Part shown: positions 22,906-32,067 of the stretch, piece by piece | Layout: each line of letters starts with the position of its first letter | Numbering within the stretch: the stretch's first letter is position 1 | NCBI RefSeq assembly: GCF_002979515.1 | Contig: NZ_PCPA01000027.1 | Coordinates: 1-40,456 of the forward strand | DNA length: 40,456 nucleotides | Source of the DNA: Microbacterium sp. MYb54 | Lineage (GTDB): Bacteria > Actinomycetota > Actinomycetes > Actinomycetales > Microbacteriaceae | Reading direction: 5' to 3' | Program-made: the position numbers and the translations under genes | The notes under the pieces: generated by a model | The model's database searches: none | The model's input: only the letters and a program-made list of their open reading frames with translations | Told to the model about the DNA's origin: nothing

Positions 22906-23796
22906 GTGGCAACACCCAAGATCGTCCTCTTCTACGCGTTCACGCCCCTCGCCGACCCCGAGGCGATCCGGGTCTGGCAGCGCGACCTCGGTGAGGCGCT
23001 CGGCCTGCGCGGAAGGCTGCTCATCTCGAAGGATGGGATCAACGGCACACTCGGCGGAGACATCGGCGTGCTGAAGAAGTGGTCGCGTTCGTTCCGCTCG
23101 TATCGACCGTTCGCCGACGCCGACATCAAGTGGAGCGAGGGGACCGGGGTGGATGCCGAGGGGCGTAGCCTCGACTTCCCCAAGCTCAGCGTCAAGGTGC
23201 GCGACGAGATCGTGTCGTTCGGGGCGCCGGGTGAACTCCGGGTCGATGAGCACGGCGTGGTCGGTGGAGGCACGCGGCTGACCCCGGAAGGGCTGCACGG
23301 CCTGATCGACGAACGTGGCGACGACGTGGTGTTCTTCGATGGTCGGAACGCTCTCGAGGCGCAGATCGGACGCTTCCGTGGCGCGGTCGTGCCCGACACC
23401 GAGACGACACGGGATTTCGTACAGCTCCTCGACTCGGGCGCCTACGACGACCTGAAGGGCAAGCCCGTGGTGACGTACTGCACCGGCGGCATCCGCTGCG
23501 AGGTGCTGTCGAGTCTGATGACTGCCCGCGGCTTCGGCGAGGTCTACCAGCTCGAGGGTGGCATCGTCCGCTATGGCGAGAAGTACGGCGACGACGGTTT
23601 GTGGGACGGATCCCTCTACGTGTTCGACGGCCGGGGTTCGGTCGACTTCTCCGACCACGCCCGCGTCATCGGCGAGTGCGCAGGTTGCGGGGCGCCGACC
23701 AATCGCACTGCGAACTGTCCCGACGTCTCCTGTCGATCGCAGTTCGTCGTGTGCGAAACCTGCGTCGCAGTGCCCTGCACCGCCCACGCGGCCTGA
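22906..23796 (+). CDS. trhO: tRNA uridine(34) hydroxylase, rhodanese-domain (TrhO)
   Basis: A 296-aa YceA-family protein that hydroxylates wobble uridine 34 of certain tRNAs using O2, the first step toward 5-carboxymethoxy/methoxyuridine. The N-terminal ferredoxin-like part holds LLISKDGINGTLGG, the rhodanese domain holds DGRNALEAQIGRFRGAV and the active-site loop YCTGGIRCE (catalytic Cys192), and the C-terminus has paired cysteines (CAGCGAP, CETCVAVPC) likely binding zinc. Length is near normal for actinobacterial members. GTG start, leaderless. It marks the conserved chromosome to the right of the peptide cluster. Confidence 0.93.
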   Translation: MATPKIVLFYAFTPLADPEAIRVWQRDLGEALGLRGRLLISKDGINGTLGGDIGVLKKWSRSFRSYRPFADADIKWSEGTGVDAEGRSLDFPKLSVKVRDEIVSFGAPGELRVDEHGVVGGGTRLTPEGLHGLIDERGDDVVFFDGRNALEAQIGRFRGAVVPDTETTRDFVQLLDSGAYDDLKGKPVVTYCTGGIRCEVLSSLMTARGFGEVYQLEGGIVRYGEKYGDDGLWDGSLYVFDGRGSVDFSDHARVIGECAGCGAPTNRTANCPDVSCRSQFVVCETCVAVPCTAHAA

Positions 23797-23804
23797 CGAA
23801 GGGC

Positions 23805-23826
23805 GCCGCTTCGATTCCGGAGCGGC
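23805..23826. terminator. Weak hairpin between convergent genes
   Basis: GCCGCT (23805-23810) and AGCGGC (23821-23826) form a 6-bp stem with a 10-nt loop, between trhO and the reverse-strand transglutaminase gene. Short stem, no T-tract; low confidence as a terminator. Confidence 0.35.
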
Positions 23827-23830
23827 CTGT

Positions 23831-26095
23831 TCAGACAGCCACTCCGGGCTCGGCGGCTCGCGGCGCGTAGAGCGAACGTGGCAGCAGAGCGGCCTGCATC
23901 CTCGTCGGCCGATCGGCGCTCTCACGCAGGCGCGTCAACACCTCGCGCAACGGTTCCGCGAGGTCTTCCGAGACCTCGCGGGAGCGCGAGTAGTTCGCCT
24001 GCTCGACGGCATCCGTGAGCCGCCGCATCGCCGCCGGGTCCACGTCGTGCTCCCGCACCAGACCGGCCGCCCGCACCCGCGGGGTGTCGGCGTCGGACAC
24101 CGGCAGCTGCAGGTCGATGAGGGTGTCCCGGAGCTCGGCCCAGGCCGCGGCCGAGTCCCCGCGGCGTGCGCGTCCCAGTCGGGTGCGGCGTTCCGCGAGA
24201 CGGATGAGGGCGGGCAGCAGGAGCAGCACGATGACGCCGAGAGTGGTGAAGGCGACCGGCACCGGGTCGAGGCGTCGCAGATCGTCGCTGCCGGACGCGC
24301 TGCTTCCGGGATCGGAGCGATCGACCTCGGGGCCCGAGGTCTGCTCGGTCTGCGGAGCCGTTGTCGGTGCGGGAGTCGACGGGGTCCCGGAGCCGCCGCC
24401 CTGCGTCACTCCCGGGCGGAACGCGGTGGGTACTCCCAGCGACGCGGTGGGCTCGAACGGAACCCATCCCACTCCGGGGAACAGCACCTCCGGCCAGGAA
24501 TGCAGTTGATCGCTGGTCACCGAGAAGACCGACTCGGTGCCGCGCTTCTCGTCGGTCAGCGAGCCGGGAAGATAGCCGACGACGATGCGCGCCTGCATGT
24601 CCAGGCTCTCCGCCATCAGGGCGAACGCCCCGGCGAAGTGCACGCAGTAGCCCGACCGTGCTTCGAGGAACGCGGCCACCGCTTCGGCACCGGTGCCGTC
24701 GAAGCCCTCCTCCACAGGGGTCTCCAGCGAGTAGGCGAACTGCGAGCGGAACCAGTTCTGCAGGGCGATGAGCCGGTCGTAGTCGGAGCTCGCGGCCGCG
24801 GTCACATCGGTGGCGAGCTCGCCGATGATGCCCGGCAGCTCGACCGGTTCGGCATCGGGATCCACGACCGGCGCAGCAGCGTCGATGGCTCGGATCTGCT
24901 CGAGCGTGGGGATGAGTCTCGTGGAGGTGACCGTGTAGTCGTTGCCGACGGCGTCGGCGCTGCGCGAGAAGACCGTGCGGTTGTCCGGTGCGATCCGCCA
25001 CGACCCGCTGAGCCCCTGCACGGCGGTGGCCGGATACGGCACAGGGAGCCACGAGCTGGACATCCGCAGCACCCGGACGGAGGTGTTCTGCTCCTCGGTC
25101 GCGACTTCGTCACTCCATTCCGGGGCTCCGAACCCCTCGGCCTGCGGCTGCAGATCGACGTCGTCGGGCTGCCAGACGCGACCGTCGAACCGAGAGAGCG
25201 TCGTCAACCTCAGGTACGGGGCGGTGTCGCCTTTCGAAGCCACTGTGAGGACCTCGACCGGATTGGGCTGCCGTAGATCGTCGCCGAGGCGCAGCGATGC
25301 ATCGACGGTGACGCCGACTCCGTTGCCGGCCATGGTCGCCGTGACGGGGAGCACCGGAGCGATGACCACCGTCGTCGCGAGCGCGGCTGCCCCGACTGCG
25401 ACGGCGAGCGAGGTGGATGACCGACGTGGAGACTCCGGATGTTGCCGTGCGGTGTACCGGAAGAGGAGGAGCGCGATCGCCCCGAAGAGCACGAACCAGA
25501 CGACGTTGGTGTCGCCGAGAGTGACGATCATCGGCACGGCGCCGACGATTCCGGTCAGCAGCACGGCGAGCACCGCGGAGCGGTGCGCCACGAGATGATC
25601 GAGCAGGATCGCGATCACGGCGAAGCCGACGCCCATCGCGGCCGCGAGGCCGGGAGAGGGGTCCAACGGTGCGGAGCCGAAGACGACCGCCTCGTAGGCG
25701 TCTGCGCCGAGCGCTCCGAACACCGCCAGTGTCGCCGTGGTCGGGATGATCCCGAACACGGCGGTGCTGCCGGCCACGAGCAGCGTCATGACGGCGATCG
25801 CCACCATGATCTGGACTACCAGGGTGCCGAGATCCTGGATCCAGGCGTCCCGGCGACGCAACAGGTTCCGCATCAGCATCCCGGTGCCCGCCACGACGAC
25901 GATGACGGCGAGAACCGTGAACGACCATGCTCCCGGGGCGATGACCGAGGTGAAAGGCCACATCGCCACGATCGATGCGGTCGCGGCCAGAGCGCCGGTG
26001 GCGACAATCCCGGCCGGTTCCTCGCGGTCGCGGTGCCAGTGCGGAGGCGTCCGCTCGACCGCCTCGGCCGCCCGCGGGCGCTCAGCGCGGAACAT
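23831..26095 (-). CDS. Transglutaminase-like membrane protein
   Basis: A 754-aa protein: about seven N-terminal membrane segments, an extracellular transglutaminase-core domain, a Thr/Pro/Ser-rich linker, one more membrane segment and a cytoplasmic C-terminal tail (DUF4129-like). The Cys-His pair is visible in RSGYCVHFAG (Cys484) and DQLHSWPEV (His532), with WVPFEPT supplying the third residue. Paired with MoxR and DUF58 genes, it belongs to the widespread MoxR-DUF58-transglutaminase operon of unknown but probably envelope-related function. ATG 26095 overlaps the DUF58 stop by 14 nt; longer upstream frames overlap DUF58. Confidence 0.87.
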   Translation of the reverse strand: MFRAERPRAAEAVERTPPHWHRDREEPAGIVATGALAATASIVAMWPFTSVIAPGAWSFTVLAVIVVVAGTGMLMRNLLRRRDAWIQDLGTLVVQIMVAIAVMTLLVAGSTAVFGIIPTTATLAVFGALGADAYEAVVFGSAPLDPSPGLAAAMGVGFAVIAILLDHLVAHRSAVLAVLLTGIVGAVPMIVTLGDTNVVWFVLFGAIALLLFRYTARQHPESPRRSSTSLAVAVGAAALATTVVIAPVLPVTATMAGNGVGVTVDASLRLGDDLRQPNPVEVLTVASKGDTAPYLRLTTLSRFDGRVWQPDDVDLQPQAEGFGAPEWSDEVATEEQNTSVRVLRMSSSWLPVPYPATAVQGLSGSWRIAPDNRTVFSRSADAVGNDYTVTSTRLIPTLEQIRAIDAAAPVVDPDAEPVELPGIIGELATDVTAAASSDYDRLIALQNWFRSQFAYSLETPVEEGFDGTGAEAVAAFLEARSGYCVHFAGAFALMAESLDMQARIVVGYLPGSLTDEKRGTESVFSVTSDQLHSWPEVLFPGVGWVPFEPTASLGVPTAFRPGVTQGGGSGTPSTPAPTTAPQTEQTSGPEVDRSDPGSSASGSDDLRRLDPVPVAFTTLGVIVLLLLPALIRLAERRTRLGRARRGDSAAAWAELRDTLIDLQLPVSDADTPRVRAAGLVREHDVDPAAMRRLTDAVEQANYSRSREVSEDLAEPLREVLTRLRESADRPTRMQAALLPRSLYAPRAAEPGVAV

Positions 26096-27275
26096 CGCCG
26101 ACCCCGATCCGCGCGGAGACCGCATCTTCCCAAGCCCCGGCGACGTCTTCTCCCAACTGCACGACCGTCCACCCGTGCAGGACGGAGGCCTCGGCCGCGC
26201 CGGGGAGCAGCTCGGTGCTGAACAGCATGGGTGCTGAGGCTCCCGCCGAGCGCAGCAGAGCGGCATCTTCCTCGTCGAGGCTGCCGGTGATGTAGACGAG
26301 CGGGCCGGGAGGGGTGCCGCCGATGAGGGCCATCAGGTCGCGGCCCTCGCCTCTGGGCGTGACCATCGCGAGGGCCGCGAGCAGTCCGTCGCGATCGTCC
26401 TCGTGACCGCGGAGTGCGCCGAGCAGGGTGCCGGCGCTGTCGATCACGTCGACGCTGTATCCCTCCGATGCGAGGTGCACAGCCGCAGAGGCGCACAGCG
26501 ACACCGCGGCTTCGAACGCAGGGTCGGCTTCGGTTCCCGGCGCGTCCCAGTGACGGCTGCTGCGGTCGAGCACGACCACGGCGTCCGGGCTCGACTCCTC
26601 CTCTTCCTGGCGCACCATGAGTTGGCCGCGGTGCGCGGTCGCCCGCCAGTGGATGCGACGCATCGAGTCGCCGGGGATGTAGCCCCGTGGCGAGAGGTTG
26701 TCGCTGCCCTGCCCGAGTCTGGTCGACGAGGTGTGCGCGGTGCCACCGGCTGCTCCGACCCGCACGGCGAGAGGCGCGAGGGCGAAAACCTCGGGGACGA
26801 CGGTCACGCTTCGCGTCTCTCCGAATGCCTGCTCGCGCTGCGCCAGCCCGAACGGATCGACCGTCCGCAGCACCAGCGGACCGAGCGGCCACACACCGCG
26901 TCTGACACCGGTGATCAGGTAGCTGAGCTGCCCCGTCTCCGGGGGATACTCCCCGCCGGAGTCTCCGGAGACCGCGTCCGGGAGCACGTCATGCCAGAGC
27001 CCTCGGGGCACGCGGATCGCGCGCAGGGTGAACCGCACCGTCACCCGTGACGTCTCGGACACCGTCAGCAGGTCGGTGGAGATCCGTCGGGTGACAGTCC
27101 CCGACCGGCGCGGCAGGCGGACGGCGAGCAGCGAGAACAGGGTGACCGCGGCGAGCAGCACGCCGATGTAGAGCAGGATGCGCGTGCCGAGGAGGTTGGC
27201 GGCGATCATGCAGCAGAGCGCGGCGACGAGCGCACCGGCACCGCGGCCGGTGAGGGATCGACGTCTTCGCATCAT
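26082..27275 (-). CDS. DUF58 domain-containing protein
   Basis: A 397-aa protein with two N-terminal membrane segments (GALVAALCCMIAANLLG; ILLYIGVLLAAVTLFSLLAV) and a C-terminal DUF58 domain (vWA-like). The diagnostic segment is YIPGDSMRRIHWRATAHRGQLMVRQ, followed by VVVLDRSSRHWD, where a MIDAS-like DxS is seen (D-R-S). It lies 8 nt after the MoxR stop and overlaps the transglutaminase gene, so the three form one operon. Probably a partner or client of the MoxR ATPase. Two adjacent ATGs (27275 and 27272) are possible starts. Confidence 0.88.
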   Translation of the reverse strand: MMRRRRSLTGRGAGALVAALCCMIAANLLGTRILLYIGVLLAAVTLFSLLAVRLPRRSGTVTRRISTDLLTVSETSRVTVRFTLRAIRVPRGLWHDVLPDAVSGDSGGEYPPETGQLSYLITGVRRGVWPLGPLVLRTVDPFGLAQREQAFGETRSVTVVPEVFALAPLAVRVGAAGGTAHTSSTRLGQGSDNLSPRGYIPGDSMRRIHWRATAHRGQLMVRQEEEESSPDAVVVLDRSSRHWDAPGTEADPAFEAAVSLCASAAVHLASEGYSVDVIDSAGTLLGALRGHEDDRDGLLAALAMVTPRGEGRDLMALIGGTPPGPLVYITGSLDEEDAALLRSAGASAPMLFSTELLPGAAEASVLHGWTVVQLGEDVAGAWEDAVSARIGVGDVPR

Positions 27276-27283
27276 GGGCTCGT

Positions 27284-28273
27284 TCAGGAACGGGTCGCGA
27301 CGGGCACGCGCACCCGTTCGACGATCTGGGTGAGCGCGGCCTCGACCGGCTGCGCTCCGGCGCGGTGGGCTCCGCGGGCGGGCAGGAGGCGGTGCGCGAG
27401 GACCGGGATCAGCAGAGCGGTGATGTCGTCGGGGATCACGTAATCGCGTCCGTCGAGGGCGGCCCACACCTTCGCGGCCCTGACCAGCTGCAGAGTCGCC
27501 CTGGGGCTCGCGCCGAGATGGAGGTTCGGGTCGGAACGGGTCGCCTGCGCGAGGGCGACGGCGTACTCCTCGAGGGCGGGAGCGACATGGACCGAACGCG
27601 CCCACGCGATGAGCTGGGCGATGGAGGCGGCATCGGCGACCGGGGTCACGGCGGCGAGCGGGCTGACCACATCGCGTTGGCGGAGCATGAGCGCTTCGGC
27701 GGCGGCATCCGGGTACCCCATCGAGATGCGCATCATGAAACGATCGCGCTGAGCTTCGGGGAGGGCGTACGTGCCTTCCATCTCCAACGGGTTCTGGGTG
27801 GCGACGACGAGGAACGGCTGGGGGAGCATGTGGGTGGACCCGTCGACGGTCACCTGTCCCTCTTCCATCGCCTCGAGCAGCGCGGACTGCGTCTTGGGCG
27901 AGGAGCGGTTGATCTCGTCGGCGATCACGATGTGGGCGAAGACCGCGCCGCGCTTGAATTCGAACTCCCGGTCCACGGGGTTGTAGACGGAGACGCCGGT
28001 GACATCGCCGGGGAGCAGGTCGGGGGTGAACTGGATGCGGCGAACCGTCGCGTCCACGCTCGCGGCGAGGGCGCGGGCCAGCATCGTCTTGCCGACGCCG
28101 GGGACGTCTTCGATGAGCAGATGGCCCTCGGCCAGCAGGCACACGAGCGCACTGCGAACGGCATCCGGCTTGCCGTCGATGACCTGGCCGATGGAGCCGA
28201 GGATCGCAGAGGTCTGCGCGGCGAACCGTTCGGCATCGATGGTCACCGGGCTCAGGGGGGCGTTCTCTGGCAT
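27284..28273 (-). CDS. MoxR-family AAA+ ATPase
   Basis: A 329-aa MoxR-type AAA+ ATPase thought to act as a chaperone for vWA-domain proteins. Walker A is EDVPGVGKTMLARALA, Walker B region HIVIADEINRSSPKTQSALLEAMEE, sensor VVATQNPLEMEGTYALPEAQRDRF, all typical. First gene of the reverse-strand operon with DUF58 and transglutaminase genes. GAGAGGG precedes ATG 28273. An inverted repeat GTTAC-6-GTAAC (28306-28321) lies upstream and may be a control site. Confidence 0.93.
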   Translation of the reverse strand: MPENAPLSPVTIDAERFAAQTSAILGSIGQVIDGKPDAVRSALVCLLAEGHLLIEDVPGVGKTMLARALAASVDATVRRIQFTPDLLPGDVTGVSVYNPVDREFEFKRGAVFAHIVIADEINRSSPKTQSALLEAMEEGQVTVDGSTHMLPQPFLVVATQNPLEMEGTYALPEAQRDRFMMRISMGYPDAAAEALMLRQRDVVSPLAAVTPVADAASIAQLIAWARSVHVAPALEEYAVALAQATRSDPNLHLGASPRATLQLVRAAKVWAALDGRDYVIPDDITALLIPVLAHRLLPARGAHRAGAQPVEAALTQIVERVRVPVATRS

Positions 28274-28305
28274 GCGTTCCCTCTCACGTCGGCGCTGCGG
28301 TGCGC

Positions 28306-28321
28306 GTTACTCGATCGTAAC
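28306..28321. promoter_or_regulatory. Inverted repeat upstream of MoxR operon
   Basis: GTTAC (28306-28310) and GTAAC (28317-28321) flank TCGATC, 33 nt before the MoxR start. Could be an operator or part of the promoter; nothing else supports it. Confidence 0.3.
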
Positions 28322-28407
28322 CCTGTGGAGGGTGCGCTGCTCTGGCAACATCCCCTGAGACTGCAGGCATCGGGAGGCCGCTGTTCGAAGCAGTGCGCTC
28401 GTCGGGC

Positions 28408-28413
28408 TAGGAT
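28408..28413 (+). promoter_or_regulatory. -10 element of SRP RNA gene
   Basis: TAGGAT ends 7 nt before the first paired base of the SRP RNA, giving a start at about 28420. No clear -35. Confidence 0.5.
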
Positions 28414-28419
28414 GGTTGA

Positions 28420-28510
28420 CGGCTCTCCGCGTGGCGGCATCCAGGCCAATTCCCCCAGGGCGGAAACGCAGCAAGGGTAACCGGGCTCTGCTGGGTGCGC
28501 GGAGAGTCAT
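28420..28510 (+). ncRNA. ffs: Signal recognition particle RNA (4.5S, small type)
   Basis: GGCTCTCCGCG (28421-28431) pairs with CGCGGAGAGTC (28498-28508), closing a long hairpin. The apical part has the conserved SRP domain: GGCATCCAGGCCAATTCCCC, a GGAA tetraloop (in CAGGGCGGAAACGCAGC) and AGCAAGGGTAACCGGG for Ffh binding. With Ffh it targets membrane and secreted proteins to the translocon. A T-rich stretch follows as terminator. Confidence 0.92.
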
Positions 28511-28568
28511 TTTCTTTGCCCAAGGGCCGGTCGGCACGGATCCTCAGTCCACTCCTGGCTGCACCTGC

Positions 28569-28574
28569 GACAAT
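28569..28574 (+). promoter_or_regulatory. -10 element of rhomboid gene
   Basis: GACAAT ends 6 nt before GTG 28581 with no Shine-Dalgarno, so a leaderless start is likely. Confidence 0.45.
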
Positions 28575-28580
28575 CGTCCG

Positions 28581-29192
28581 GTGACCGTCACCCAGCCGCC
28601 GAAGGCGCAGCATCCGCTCGGCCGATTCGCCTCGCCGGTGCTCCTGCTCGTCGCGATGTGGGTCGTGCAGTTCGCCGATGCGATCCTCCCCGGCTCGTTC
28701 ACCGGCTTCGGACTGCGGTCCTGGGATGTCTCGGGGCTGGGCGGCATCGTGCTCGGTCCGCTCCTGCACGCGAACTGGCAGCACCTCATCGGCAACTCCG
28801 TGCCGTTCCTCGTGCTGGGCTGTCTCGTCGCGGTCGAGGGCACCCGACGGTTCTGGGCCGTCACAGCGATCGTCGCGGTCGTAGGCGGCATCGGCACCTG
28901 GGTGTTCAACGCCCCTGGCACGCTGACGGTCGGCGCCTCCGGACTCGTCTTCGGCTACTTCGGCTACGTCGTGATGCGGGTCTTCGCCCCCGGTCGCGTC
29001 GCGCACCGCATCCTCTACGCGGTGATCGCGGTCGTCGTGATCGCGCTGTACGGCGGCTCGATGCTGGCCGGTGTCTTCGGCGTCGCCGAGGGCATCTCCT
29101 GGCAGGGGCACCTGTTCGGAGCCATCGGCGGCGGAATGGCCGCTCTGATCGGCCGACGTCCTCGAACCGACCGTGCACCCCTGACGCCATGA
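28581..29192 (+). CDS. Rhomboid-family intramembrane serine protease
   Basis: A 203-aa six-helix rhomboid. The catalytic serine is in GASGLVFG (Ser120), the catalytic His in WQGHLFGAIGG (His177), and NWQHLIGNSVPFL gives the conserved HxxxN-type loop. It cleaves membrane-anchored substrates within the bilayer; substrates are unknown. The GTG at 28581 is chosen; a longer frame upstream would run through the SRP RNA gene. The stop overlaps the next gene by 4 nt, so the two proteins may be functionally linked. Confidence 0.9.
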   Translation: MTVTQPPKAQHPLGRFASPVLLLVAMWVVQFADAILPGSFTGFGLRSWDVSGLGGIVLGPLLHANWQHLIGNSVPFLVLGCLVAVEGTRRFWAVTAIVAVVGGIGTWVFNAPGTLTVGASGLVFGYFGYVVMRVFAPGRVAHRILYAVIAVVVIALYGGSMLAGVFGVAEGISWQGHLFGAIGGGMAALIGRRPRTDRAPLTP

Positions 29193-29884
29193 GCGCCGCA
29201 CCGGCATCGCAGGCGAAGCGCAGGCCTGCGACGAAGAGGCCGACAGCCCGGCGCAAGAACAAGCGGAGAGGTCGGAAGCCCGGCACCCGACGGCAGGCCG
29301 CGAACCGACTGCGGCGCCGGAAGATCCTGCAGAGAGTTCTCCTGTCGCTCGGGGCCGGCGTGGTCGTCGTCGGCCTCTTCGTGCTCATCCCACTGGGCCT
29401 CGCGCGCGACCCCGCCCCGATCTGCATCGACGACCCGCAGACCTTCCCTGAGGCGGGCATCGAGGGATGGAGCGGCGAGCAGCTCGACAACGCGGCGACC
29501 ATCATCCGCACGGCGGGCGCGCTCGGTTTCGCCCGTGAGGGACAGATCCTCGGGGTGATGACGGCGATGGGCGAGAGCAGCCTGCGCAACATCGACTACG
29601 GCGACTGGGAGACGCGCGGCTTCACCAACCCCGACGGGTCGCGCACGACCAGCATCGGGCTGTTCCAGCAGCAGGGGTGGTGGGGCAGCGCCGAGCAGCG
29701 GATGGACCCGGCGACGGCGACGACCCTGTTCTTCGACCGGCTGGGGCGGCTGCCCGACTGGCAGGGCATGGAGCCCTCGCACGCGATCCACCGGGTGCAG
29801 ATCAACACCGACCGTGACTACTACTCGCGGTTCCAGGCCGACGCCACGGCTGTCGTCGACGCGATGTCCGGCCCGTGCGAGTGA
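29189..29884 (+). CDS. Membrane-anchored lysozyme/transglycosylase-like protein
   Basis: A 231-aa protein. The first about 55 residues are strongly basic (KRRPATKRPTARRKNKRRGR), then one membrane segment (VLLSLGAGVVVVGLFVLIPLG) and an extracellular domain. ILGVMTAMGESSLRN (candidate catalytic Glu129), SIGLFQQQGWWGSAEQRMDP and ATTLFFDRLGRLPDW resemble lysozyme-like domains of actinobacterial cell-wall hydrolases. The 4-nt overlap with the rhomboid gene suggests joint expression. Peptidoglycan cleavage is inferred from the pattern; a non-enzymatic role is possible. Confidence 0.7.
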   Translation: MSAAPASQAKRRPATKRPTARRKNKRRGRKPGTRRQAANRLRRRKILQRVLLSLGAGVVVVGLFVLIPLGLARDPAPICIDDPQTFPEAGIEGWSGEQLDNAATIIRTAGALGFAREGQILGVMTAMGESSLRNIDYGDWETRGFTNPDGSRTTSIGLFQQQGWWGSAEQRMDPATATTLFFDRLGRLPDWQGMEPSHAIHRVQINTDRDYYSRFQADATAVVDAMSGPCE

Positions 29885-29937
29885 TGCTGCGGCATTAGAC
29901 CCGGTGCGATCCTCGGTGGGTTCATGGATGCCGCGCC

Positions 29938-29943
29938 TAAGCT
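29938..29943 (+). promoter_or_regulatory. -10 element of pta-ackA
   Basis: TAAGCT ends 6 nt before GTG 29950 with no Shine-Dalgarno, indicating a leaderless pta message. Confidence 0.5.
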
Positions 29944-29949
29944 GAAGTC

Positions 29950-32067
29950 GTGGCGCAGAGCATCTACATCACCTCGGCCGAAGGACACACCGGCAAGTCG
30001 ACGATCGCCCTCGGGACGCTCGACGCCCTGATGCGCGTCTCGCCGCGGGTGGGGGTGTTCCGTCCGATCGCACGCTCCGTCACGGCGCGGGACGAGATCC
30101 TCGAGCTGATGCTCGCGCACGACGGCGTGCACCTCGACTACGAGGACTGCATCGGCGTCACCTACGACGACGTGCGAGCCGACCCCGATGCCGCGCTCTC
30201 GACGATCGTCGCGCGGTTCAAAGCGGTCGAGGCGCAATGCGACTCGGTCGTCATCATCGGCAGCGACTACACGGATGTCGCGAGCCCGGCAGAACTCGGG
30301 TTCAACGCCAGGATCGCCGCCAACCTCGGCGCCCCCGTGCTGCTCGTACTCAGCGGCCGCGACCAGCAACGCCAGGCCGAGCAGCTCGGCACCACGACGG
30401 CACGCCCCGCAGCCGCGATCGCACAGATCGCCGCGCTCGCACTTCCCGAGTTGGCGCAGGAGCGGGCCGAGCTGTTCGCCGTCGCCGTGAACCGGGCCGA
30501 CCCGGAAGCGCTCGACGCCATCGTCGACGCCGTGCGCGCCGCGCTGCCCGAGGAGCACACCCCGGTGTGGGCCATCCCAGAGGACCGTGCGCTCGTGGCC
30601 CCTTCGATCAGGGGCATCCTCGCCGCCGTCGACGGAAAGCTGCTCAAGGGCGACGACGATCGGTTGACCCGGGAGGCGCTGACGATCGTCGTCGCGGGCA
30701 TGTCGATGGTGAACGTGCTGCCGCGACTGACCGACGAGGCGGTCGTGGTCATCCCCGCCGACCGCACCGAGGTGCTGCTGGCAGCGCTGCTCGCCGACTC
30801 GTCCGGTACCTTCCCGCGCATCGCCGGCATCATCCTGAACGGCCCCTTCCCGCTGCCGGAGCCGATCGTGCAGCTGCTCGACGGATTCGCCTCGACCGTG
30901 CCGATCATCACGACCGATCTCGGCACCTACGACACGGCGGTGCGAGTCATGAACACGCGCGGCCGCATCTCGCCGGACTCCCGCACCCGCTACGACCGTG
31001 CGCTCGGGCTGTTCCAGGCGCACGTCGACATCGTGGAGCTCACGGAGCAGCTCGGGCTCGCCGAGGCGCACGTCGTGACGCCGCTGATGTTCCAGTACGG
31101 ACTCATCGAGCGCGCCCGCGCCGATCGCCGCCGCATCGTCCTGCCGGAGGGCGATGACGATCGCATCCTCCGCGCCGCCGGCACCCTGCTCGCGCGAGAG
31201 GTAGCCGATCTGACGATCCTCGGCGACGAGGCGTCCATCCGGGCCCGTGCCGTCGAGCTGGGCGTCGACATCGCCGCGGCCCAGGTGCTCAGCCCGACCG
31301 ACCCCGAGCTGGTCGAGCGCTTCGCCGCGGAGTACGCGCGACTGCGGGCGCACAAGGGCATCACCCTCGCCCAGGCGGCTGACACGGTGACCGACGTGTC
31401 GTACTTCGGCACGATGATGGTGCACCTCGGACTCGCCGACGGCATGGTGTCGGGTGCCGCGCACACGACGGCCCACACCATCCGTCCTTCATTCGAGATC
31501 ATCAAGACCAAGCCGGGGGTCCGCGTCGTCTCCAGCGTGTTCCTGATGGCGCTCGCCGACCGGGTGCTCGTGTACGGCGACTGCGCTGTGATCCCCGATC
31601 CGACCAGCGAGCAGCTCGCCGACATCGCGATCTCCTCTGCCACGACCGCTCGTCAGTTCGGCATCGATCCGCGCGTGGCGATGCTGTCGTACTCGACCGG
31701 GGAGTCCGGAACCGGCGCCGACGTCGACAAGGTGCGCGCCGCGACAGCCCTCGTGCGCGAGCGTGCACCGGAGCTGCCGGTCGAGGGGCCGATCCAGTAC
31801 GACGCGGCCGCCGATGCCGCCGTCGCCAAGGCCAAGCTCCCTGATTCGGCCGTGGCCGGCCGGGCGACCGTGTTCGTGTTCCCCGACCTGAACACCGGCA
31901 ACAACACCTACAAGGCCGTGCAGCGTTCGGCCGGCGCCGTCGCGATCGGTCCGGTGCTGCAGGGGCTCAACAAACCCATCAACGACCTGTCGCGCGGCGC
32001 TCTCGTCGACGACATCGTCAACACGGTCGCGATCACGGCGATCCAGGCGCAGGGAGAGCAGGCATGA
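29950..32067 (+). CDS. pta: Phosphate acetyltransferase
   Basis: A 705-aa long-type Pta that interconverts acetyl-CoA plus phosphate and acetyl phosphate plus CoA. The N-terminal P-loop-like domain begins ITSAEGHTGKSTIALG, the central DRTGG domain spans about 215-325, and the C-terminal PTA_PTB catalytic domain (from about 375) has RRIVLPEGDDDRILRAAG, DGMVSGAAHTTAHTIRPSFEII and SYSTGESGTGADVDKVR. It is the first gene of a two-gene operon; its stop overlaps ackA by 4 nt. The pair makes acetate with ATP during overflow or anaerobic growth, or activates acetate. Confidence 0.96.
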   Translation: MAQSIYITSAEGHTGKSTIALGTLDALMRVSPRVGVFRPIARSVTARDEILELMLAHDGVHLDYEDCIGVTYDDVRADPDAALSTIVARFKAVEAQCDSVVIIGSDYTDVASPAELGFNARIAANLGAPVLLVLSGRDQQRQAEQLGTTTARPAAAIAQIAALALPELAQERAELFAVAVNRADPEALDAIVDAVRAALPEEHTPVWAIPEDRALVAPSIRGILAAVDGKLLKGDDDRLTREALTIVVAGMSMVNVLPRLTDEAVVVIPADRTEVLLAALLADSSGTFPRIAGIILNGPFPLPEPIVQLLDGFASTVPIITTDLGTYDTAVRVMNTRGRISPDSRTRYDRALGLFQAHVDIVELTEQLGLAEAHVVTPLMFQYGLIERARADRRRIVLPEGDDDRILRAAGTLLAREVADLTILGDEASIRARAVELGVDIAAAQVLSPTDPELVERFAAEYARLRAHKGITLAQAADTVTDVSYFGTMMVHLGLADGMVSGAAHTTAHTIRPSFEIIKTKPGVRVVSSVFLMALADRVLVYGDCAVIPDPTSEQLADIAISSATTARQFGIDPRVAMLSYSTGESGTGADVDKVRAATALVRERAPELPVEGPIQYDAAADAAVAKAKLPDSAVAGRATVFVFPDLNTGNNTYKAVQRSAGAVAIGPVLQGLNKPINDLSRGALVDDIVNTVAITAIQAQGEQA

